The position numbers were made by a program, and so were the translations under genes. A DNA stretch of 14,220 bases from AA29 sp041481445 (GTDB lineage Bacteria > Acidobacteriota > Vicinamibacteria > Fen-336), in contig JBGPBV010000171.1 in assembly GCA_041481445.1 (NCBI GenBank), forward strand, positions 1 to 14,220, written 5' to 3'. The notes below the pieces were generated by a model, which saw only the letters and a program-made list of their open reading frames with translations, was not told where the DNA came from and ran no database searches. The stretch's first letter is position 1; each line of letters begins with the position of its first letter. Below are positions 4,808 through 13,800 of this stretch, in pieces.

Positions 4808-7800
4808 TCAGAACAGGCCCGAGATCTCCATGGCCTTCTCGAAGCCGGCGGTGACGGCATCCCACTTCTGGCAGTCGTCGCCGGACTTCAGCGATTCGAA
4901 CGCGCTCGCATAGTCCGTCAGCCAGTTCTGGAGCTGCCCGTAGAACTCGCGCAGCTTCCGGAACCGTTCGTCGAAGCTCAGGGTGGGGTCGAGGAGGCCG
5001 GCGGCGTCAGTGCCGGTGACATGCTCGAGCAGATCGAGGTATTTCACGTTGAGCTTCACCTTCACCACCTGGATGTCGCCGAGCGACTTCGCGAAGTCCG
5101 TCCCCGCCTCCGAGATCGAGCGCAGCCCGCTCTGGATCAGGAGCTGGGCCGTGTCGTAGAGGAGGTCGCCCCCGGGGACGTCGCCCGAGATCATCAAGAG
5201 GCCCGCCTCGCGGAGCTGGTAGGCCGGCTTGAGCTGGCACAGGGCGATCTTGCCCACCGGGAAGAAGAACTTCGTGAGGAGGTTGTTGTTGAAGGACGAG
5301 GTGATGGAATCGGCGCTGACCTCGGCCACCTCGAGCTCGATCAGGCTGAACCGGCCCGTGGGATCCTTCCGATTGACGGGATCGGCGTGCGCGTAGAGGA
5401 AGGGGTGCGACGAGCGCGGGTCGCTCGGGGTTCCCTCCGCCGGATCGCGGCCGAGGAAGCGGCCCACGGCGGGGTCGTAGTTCCGGGCCCGCAGGTCGTA
5501 GAGGCCGGTGGCGGGCTCGAGTCGCTCGCCGGCAAACAGGTACGGATTGACCGTCGAGCCCGCGGACGAGGCGAGGGCCCCGTAGGCTTCGTAGCCGTAC
5601 GCGTCCGTCGCGTTCCCGGCGGCGTCGGTCAGGAGACGCGCGCTGCCGAGCGCGTCGGTCTGGTAGAACGCGGGCGTGCCGGCACGGGTCGTCGCCAGCA
5701 AGTGCTTGCCGTAGGTGAACTGGGCACGTACGTGACCCAGGTCGTCGCGCTCCTCCAGCACCTGCGACAGCCCCGTCGGGTTGGCGCCGTCGACCAGGAA
5801 CCGGGTGACGTCCTCACCCACGCGCCGCTCCACGCGGTTGCCGTCGGCGTCGTAGGTGAACTCCGTCGTGCCCGTCGGGGCGAGGACGCTCGCGAGCCGT
5901 CTCTCGGCATCCCACCCGTACGTGACCGTGGAGGCGCCCGTCGTCTGGGTGAGGACGTTGCCCCGCGCGTCGTACGTGTAGCTCGTGGGGCCCGCGCTCA
6001 GGAGCCGATCGGCGGCGTCGTAGGCGTAAAGTGTCTCCGCCCCGCCGCGCACCATCCGCGTCCGGTTGCCCACCGCGTCGTAGTCGTAGCTGATGGACCG
6101 GGGGCTCGTCCCCGTGCGTGTCTCGGCCAGTAGCCGGTCCAGCGCGTCGTAGGTGTAGGCCTCGACCGCCCCGTCGCCCTCCGTCACCTGCAGGCGGCGG
6201 CCGGTCGGCGAGAGGTCGTAGGCGAAGGACGCGAGGGTCGTGGCGCCCGCGACGTGGCGGATGTCCGTCACGCGGTCGCGCGCGTCGTAGCTCCGCTCGG
6301 TCGACACTCCGTTGGGGGCGGAAGTCTCGATCAGGTTGCCGGCGGAGTCGTAGCGGTAGACGGTCGAGCCGGCGGCGCTCGTGGCCTGGCGGAGCCGATC
6401 ACGGGCGTCGTAGTCGTAGGCGACGTCGCCGGCGGGGCTGGTGAGCCTCTGCAGGCGGCCGCCGGCGTCGTAGGCGTGGTCCACGACCTCGCCTCCGGGG
6501 TGGGTGACGCGCCGGATCCGGTCGCTCGCGTCGTACTCGTAGCGCGTCGTGCCGCGCGCGTCGGTGACGGAGCGGCGCCGGCCGGTCGGCGTGTAGGTGA
6601 AGGTCACCGCGGATCCGTCGGGCAGGCCCTTGCGCGCGAGGCGGCCGACGACGTCGTACTCGTAGCCGACCGTCGTCCCGTCGAAATCGCGGTGGGAGGT
6701 CATGTTCCCGACCGCGTCGTACGTGAACGCCTCCCGAGCGCCGCTGGGCAGGGTCTTCTCGACCTGGCGGTCCAGGGCATCGTAGGCGTAGCGGGTGATC
6801 CGGCCCTGGGCATCCGTCTGGCCGATCAGGTTGCCCGTCTCGTCGTAGCGGTACGTGGTCCGCCCGCCGGCGGCGTCGGAGGCGGCGGCGAGCCGGCCCA
6901 GCCCGTCGTACTCGAAGCCGGTCGAGCGCGCCGATTCGTCGAGCCGCTCGACCACGCGGCCCCCCGCGTTGTAATGCTCCTCGCGCGCCGTCCCGTCGGC
7001 ATGGGTCGTTCGGAGCCGGCGCCCGACGGCGTCGTAGGTGAACTCGGTGCGGCCGCCCCGGGCGTCCACCGTCGCCTTCACGCGACCGGCGGCGTCCCAT
7101 TCCTGCGTCGTCTCCGCCCGGCGGGCGATCGCGCTCACGGCGTCGAAGGCCTCGGGCAGGGTGGTGCGGACCCGCCGTCCCGCGGCGTCGTAGGCGAAAT
7201 CGGTGCGGTTGCCGCTGGCGTCGATCCGAGCGGCGACTCGCCCTCCGGGGCTGAAGACGGTGACCTGGGACGTCCCGTCGGGGGCGGTCGTGCGCACCAG
7301 GCGGTTGAGCTCGTCGTACTCGTAGCTCGTCGCGTGGCCCCCTCGATCGGTCTGGCGCACGAGGTTGCCGACGGCGTCGTACTCCCTCGTCTCGAAGGCC
7401 CCGTCCGGGAAGTCGGTGCGGGTGAGCGCGCCGACCTCGTCGTAGGTGAACTTCGTGCGCCTTCCCAGCGCATCGATGCGGGCGGCTTCCTTGCCGATCG
7501 CGTTGTACTCGATACGGGAGGTGTGGCCCAGCGGATCGGTCGTGGCCACCAGGCGGCTCAGCCCGTCGTAGGCGAACCGGGTGGTGAGCGGAGCCAGCGC
7601 GCCGCCGACGGTGCGGAACACGGACTGGGTCAGGCGATTGCCGCGGGAGTCGTAGGTGTACTCGCGGCGAGCCAGGGTGCTCCCGGTGGCGCCGAAGCGC
7701 TCCTCACGCAGGAGGTTCCCGGTGCCGTCGTAGACCGCGCTCGTCACGGTGCCCATGGGATCGACGGTGCGGATCGGTTGCCCGTGGTCGTCGTTCTCGA

Positions 7801-10800
7801 CCGCCGTCGCGTTGCCGAGAGCGTCGGTGACGAGGGTTGGCGCACCCTGGTGGTCGTAGGCGAACGAGGTGGTGCTGCCGGCGGGGTCGGTCTGGGTCAA
7901 GGGCCGGTGGAGGAAGTTGTAGGTCGACGTCGTGCGCAGGGCGAGGCCGGCGGGATCCACCACGGACGAGAGCACGTCCTGCCCCTGGTAGCTCGTCTCC
8001 GTGCGCCTCCCGTCGGCGTCCACCGCCACCAGCGTGTTCCCCTGGGCGTCGTGCTCGAAGGTGCTCCGGGCCACCGTGCTCGTCCCCTCGATCGTGACCG
8101 TCGCCTCCTGCGACACGACGTCGCCCCGCTCGCTGTACACGAAGCGCGTGACGTGGCCCCGCGCGTCCGTGATCGTCTCCTCGCGCTGGTCGACGTCGTG
8201 CGCGAGCTCCATCCGCCCGCCCTTGCCGTCGACCCTCGCGATCAGGCGGCCGTCGGCGTCGTACTCGGCCTGGAAGGCGCGATGGCCCAGCGGGTCGTGG
8301 ATCTCCTGGAGGTCGTGCTTCGTGCCGTAGAGGAACGTGGTCTGGCTCGCCGCCTGGTCCCGGAACTCCACCAGATCGCCGCTCTCGTCATAGACATAGC
8401 CGAGCGTCGCTCCCGCGGGGTCGGTGATGCGCGTGATGCGCCCTTGCTCGTCGCGCGTGAAGGCGATGGTCTTTCCCGACGTGTGGACGATGCCGCCGGC
8501 GGTGATGCTCAGCGCGTTCCCGCTTGCGTCCTGGATCCGGGTCACGCCGGCCGTGCGGTCGAAGTCGACGACGCGCCCGTCGATCGTGGTCAGGCGGACC
8601 TTCGGCGGGTCGAACACGAGCCCGGTATCGGCGTCGCCGTCGAACTGCGTGACGACGTCGCCGGAGGTGTAGAGGATCTGCGTGGGCCCGAGCACCTCGA
8701 GGGTGGCCCCGGGGAGCGTGCCGTCGACGAAGTCGAAGGCGGCCGTCCCCACGCATCCGCCCACGAGGGCGGTGAGGTCCTTGAGCCGGGGCCGGAACCG
8801 GTAGGACTCGCGGTCGGAGAGACGCAGCTCCGTCAGGTGGGAGCGCACCTCCGTGACCACCGCGCAGGGCAGGCCAAAGGGACCGCCGGCCGTGGTCACC
8901 GTCCAGCCGTCGCCCGGGCGATGACTGTTCTGGTAGGTGCCCGTCTTCACCTGCAGGCTCCAGCCGACGCCGAAGTCCCGCTGCTCCTTCACCCGGCTGT
9001 CGTAGCTGCGGATGACGGTGATCGGGATCCCCGACAGCGGGACTTTCAGGTCCACGAACGACAGGGCGAGCACGCCCACCTTGGCTTCGCCCGCCACCCG
9101 GTAGACGCGCTCGGCCACGGAGCGCTGACCGTTGACGTCCTCGACGGTGAGGCGCACGCGATAGAGCCCGTTCTCGAGGAGCGACGGGTCGAGCCGTCCG
9201 AGGACGCCGTTCTCCACCGGCGTGACCGCGGACGCGAGGAGCGTGAAGCCCTCCTCGTTCACGCCGGCCCTCTCGAGCGTGTAGCGGAGGAAGTGCGCGT
9301 CGGCGGCCGATCCGACGATGTCGGTCGGCACGCTCACCGCCGCCTCCTCACCGGGAGACTCGATCTCCGCGGTAGGCGGAGTGTCGTCGCCGGGGATGGC
9401 GTCCAGGCCGTTGCAGTCCTCGTCGATCCCGTTGCCCGGGATGTCGAAGGCGCCGGGATGGATCGTGGCGTTCGCGTCGTTGCAGTCACCGCCGTCCGGC
9501 GTGAAGCCGTCGCCGTCCTGGTCGACGTTGCCGGGCGCCGGACCGAGCGACTCGACGAGGTCCACACCTGAGCCCGGCGTGGCCAATGCGCCGGCGGCGG
9601 GGTTCTGGGCGAGGACGACACCGAACGGGACGGTCGCGCTGTTCTGGCCGGCGACCGCGCCGACGAGGAAGCCGGCGGCACGGATGTCTGCTTCCGCGCT
9701 GGACTGCGGCAGCCCCACCACGTCCGGCACCGTTCCCACCGGCGCCGGACCGAGCGACACGACGAGGCTCACCGTCGAGCCGCGCGCCACCAGCGTCCCC
9801 GCGTCCGGGTTCTGGTCGAGGACGGATCCCGCGGCCGTGGTAGGACTGTTGCGGGTGGTGATCTCCCCGACGGCCAGGTCGGCGGACGTGATCGTGGTTT
9901 GGGCCGCGGCCTGCGGCTGGCCCACGACGTCCGGAACCGTCGCCGCGCTCGCGACCTGCACCGTGAAGGCCTGGAGGGCGAAGGCGCCCTTGACGTCCCG
10001 GACCTTGACCACCACCGACTGCGGACCGAGCTGGCCGGTCGTGGGCGTCCACTGGATGAGGCCGAAGCCGGGATCGATGGTCATGCCCGCCGGCGATGTC
10101 GGCAGGGAGAACGTGAGCACGTCGCCGGGGTCGGGGTCGACGGCCAGGGGCGCGTAGACGTAGCGCAGGGCGGGAGCGGCGGTGGTGACGGGAGCCGAGG
10201 TCACGCGCGGCGCGCCGTTCGGCGTGCGGACGGCGATGCGGACGGTGGCCACGTTGGACTCGAGGGTGCCGTCGCTGGCCACGTACGTGAAGCTGTCCGC
10301 GGCATCCGGCGCCTCGCCGGGCGGGAACGCGTTGACGCGGAACCCGTTCAGCCCGGGGACGAGCCAGTGCGGCGTCTCCACGAGCGGGATGGTGCCGTCC
10401 TCGTTGACGTTCGTGACGTGGTAGCTGTGCTCGTTCCAGATGCGGCGCGTCCGCGTCCACTTGTTCGCGACGTCCTGCAGGACGAAGAGTCCGGTGTCGC
10501 CCGGTTGCTGCCGGAACAAATCGGAGGTCACGACGATGTCGGCGTGGCCGTCGTTGTCGACGTCCACGACCACCGGCTGCTCCGCCCAGGTGCTCGATCC
10601 GATCGCGGTCTTGGCCAGCAGCACGCCGTCGGACCCGCGGAAGACCCGCAGGAACTGCTCGTCGCGGTAGACGATCTCGAGCTGGCCGTCGCCGTCGAGG
10701 TCGAAGGCGACCGCCCCCGTCGAGTTGGAGCTGCGATCGCTGATGGCCGCCTTCCAGCGCACGGAGCCGTCCCGGTTGAACAGCACGTACTGGCTGAAGG

Positions 10801-13800
10801 CGGCGACGCCGATCTCGGGAACGCCGTCACCGTCCACGTCCGCGATGAGCGGCGCCCCGCCCTGGCCGCCGCCCGGGATGGCGACGGGGGCATGCGTCGG
10901 CGGGTTCCATACCTCGGCGTCCGTGCCGTCGTGGTTGAGCATGTACACGAAGCCGTTCGCGACGGCCACGATCTCGGGGAACGGATCGTCGTCGAAGTTC
11001 GCGATGGCCACGTAGCCGTCGGCGCGGTCGGCGCGCTGCCAGACCTTGGTCAAGTGGCCGCCCGTCAGGTGGTAGGCCGTGGGACCGGCGACGACCTCGG
11101 GGATGCCGTCCAGGTCGAGGTCCGCGATGGCCGAGATCGCGGATCGCAAGCCGATGCCGGCGGTCGTTCCGCCGAGCGTGCGGCCGTCGCCCAGGAGCTT
11201 GCCGTCGGCGTCGAACACCGAAGCCCCGACGACGATGTGGGGGCGAGGGCCACCGTCCAGGTTGGCGATGGAGACGGCGCCGGTGACGATGCCGGCCCCG
11301 AGGGCGAACCCCGGCATCGGGTTGGAATCGCTGATCCACCGCACCTGGCCCGTGTGCTCGAAGGCGATGAGGTGGTTCCCGTCGGCGTGGAGGGCCACGA
11401 TCTCGGGGATCCCGTCGCCGTCGAGGTCACCGGCCGCGACCTCGGACCAGGGTGAAACCAGGTTCGGACCGCCCGCGGTGAAGAGCTCGCGGCCGTCGTC
11501 GCCGCTGACGACCTTGATCTCACCCGTGATCTGGCTGGTGAGGCTCTCGACGGGGACGACGATATCCGGGATGTCGCTCGCGTCGATGTGGCCGTCGCCG
11601 TTGTCGTCGGTGAGGTTGATCACGATGGGGGTCGAGTGGGCCTCGCGGCCGGCGAGCGTCTGGAGCTTCTTGGACATCTGGAAGGCCGGCGTGTCCAACG
11701 ACGCCGACCCGAGGACGCGGATCTCGGAGAAGCCGGCGGGGAACGAGCTGCCCGCGCAGGAGGCGACGGTGTAGCGCACGCGCCGGACGCCGGACGTCTC
11801 GGGAACGGACAGGCTGAACAGCGACTCGCCGAGCCCGCGGTCGTTGAACGGAGTGTCCACCACGCCGCTGTCGAACAAGAGCGTGTCGCCGCCGTCGAAG
11901 AATTGGAAGGCGCCCCGGCACAGGATCGGGTTCGAGCTGCCGAACCCGTCCGGCCGCGCGGACGGGTTCAAGGTCTCCAGCCCGGTCACGGTGACGTCGA
12001 CCGGGAAGAGGACCTCGATGAACTGGCCGGCGCCGAAGGAGGCCGCGTACCAGTTCGTGGCCGTGTTGTCGTCGATCACGCTCTCAGGGGTGTTCGGAGC
12101 GATGGTGCTGCTGGCCTGCACGGAGACGGGCAGGAGCTGCACGAGGTTTGGCTCGAGGTTCCGCGCGCGGCGGATGAGCGCAGTGCCGATCACCTTGAGC
12201 TCGCCGAAGCCGACGAAGACGACGTCGCCCTTGTCCGCGGCGGTCGCGGTGAAGCGCACGCGCCGGACGCCGGCCAGGGCCGGCACGACCAGGGTGCCGT
12301 CGCGGTTGGGGCCCACTAGCTCGACGGGCCCCGTGTTGTGAAGCTCCGTCCCGTCGGCGGCGAGGATCTGGAAGATGCCGGCCGAGATACTCCCAAAGAC
12401 GTTGTTGGGGCTGCCCAGGAGCTGCACCCGCTCCACGGTCACGTCCTGCGGGAAGACGACCTCGAGGAACACCGGTGAATCGCCGCGGCCGGAGACCCAG
12501 TAGGTGACGAGGCTGTCGTCGATCGCTGCTTCCGGCGGACGGCCCGGGAAGAAGCCGCTCGCGTTGACGGTGACGCCGGGCACTCGCGTGGCGAGATTCA
12601 CGTGCTCGGCGAGCACGAGCTCGCCGTCTTGCAGGGTGTGGGGCGTATAGGTGAACGAGCCGTCCGGGCTGAAGTCGAGGTCACCGTTGGTGGGCCGGCT
12701 CCGCAGCACGGCGGTGAGGGGCGTGCCGTCGGCGTCGGTGTCGTTGGCGAGCAGTCCCGGCGCGCCGACGCCGAGCGACTCGTCGACGTGGACTTCGTAG
12801 GCGTCGTCGCCGGCGTGGGGAGCCTCGTTGGCGGCGGACGAGACCTGGATGGTAAAGCTCTGCGTGGCGAACAGGCCACGGTTGTCCTGCACGCGCACGG
12901 TGACCGGTTGCGGGCCGCCCTGGCCGTCGGCGGGAGTCCACGTGACGACGCCCGTGCTCGGATCGATCGCCATTCCGGCGGGGGCCACGGGCAGCGAGAA
13001 GGCGAGAGTGTCGCCGGGATCCGGATCGGTCACCCTCACGTCGTAGCGATATACCTGGCCCACGGCGCCCGCGGTGGGGGCGGCGGAGGTGATCGTGGGG
13101 GGATGGTCGTCCACGACGGCGGAGACGGTCACGCGGCTCGTGAGGCCGACCGCGCCGTGGCTGTCCGTGACCGTGAGCTGGGCGACGTAGGTTCCGCCGA
13201 GGTCGGGCACGAACGACGGGGCCGCGGTCGTAGCGCCGGTGAAAGTGACGGTGCTGTTGACGGGGCGCAGGACGAAGGTCCACGCGAAGGTGAAGAGGTC
13301 GCCATCGGGGTCATTGGAGGCGCTGCCATCGAGGACGACGGGCACGTGCGCGATCACCGACTGGTCGGGTCCGGCGTTGGCCACGGCCGGCCGGTTCGCC
13401 GGGGCCGCGGTCACCGCGTTGTCGGCAAGGTTCGGATCCGGGGCGGCGCTCGCCGTGATCATCGCGGTCAGGCCGAGCGGCCCGGTGGCATTGACGGTCC
13501 CGCTCAGCGTGAGTCGGTTGAGGCCCCCGGAGGGCAGCGCCCCGATGATCCATTCACCGGTGCCGCTATCGTAGGTGCCCACCTCCTGGCGGCTGGCGCT
13601 CAGGGAGTAGCCGGTCAGGGTGTAGCCGGCCGGCATCTTGGCGCGGGCGGCCACGCCGGTGGTGGCGGCCGGACCGCCGTTCACGACCTCGATGACGAAC
13701 TGCGCGGACGCGCCCGGCGCCAGCGTGCCCGACGGCGGGGCAAAGGTAAACGACATGCGCAGATCGGCATTGGCGTTCGGCGTGACGAGGACCGTCGCCT

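Noticed and set aside
5590..8480. Regularly spaced short words (cgtcgtag...) suggesting a CRISPR-like array
   Set aside because: The periodicity follows codons of the YD protein repeats. Repeat units are degenerate and there are no distinct spacers.
6254..9571. A 1105-codon open frame on the + strand opposite the YD-repeat region
   Set aside because: Its product is a compositionally biased Val/Gly/Arg/Asp chain without recognisable domains. It arises because repeated GC-rich codons of the minus-strand YD repeats leave the antisense frame free of stops. The minus-strand frame has clear domain homology throughout.
9899..11455. A 518-codon + strand frame opposite the FG-GAP region
   Set aside because: An antisense by-product of Asp/Gly/Val-rich propeller codons; no homology-like motifs.
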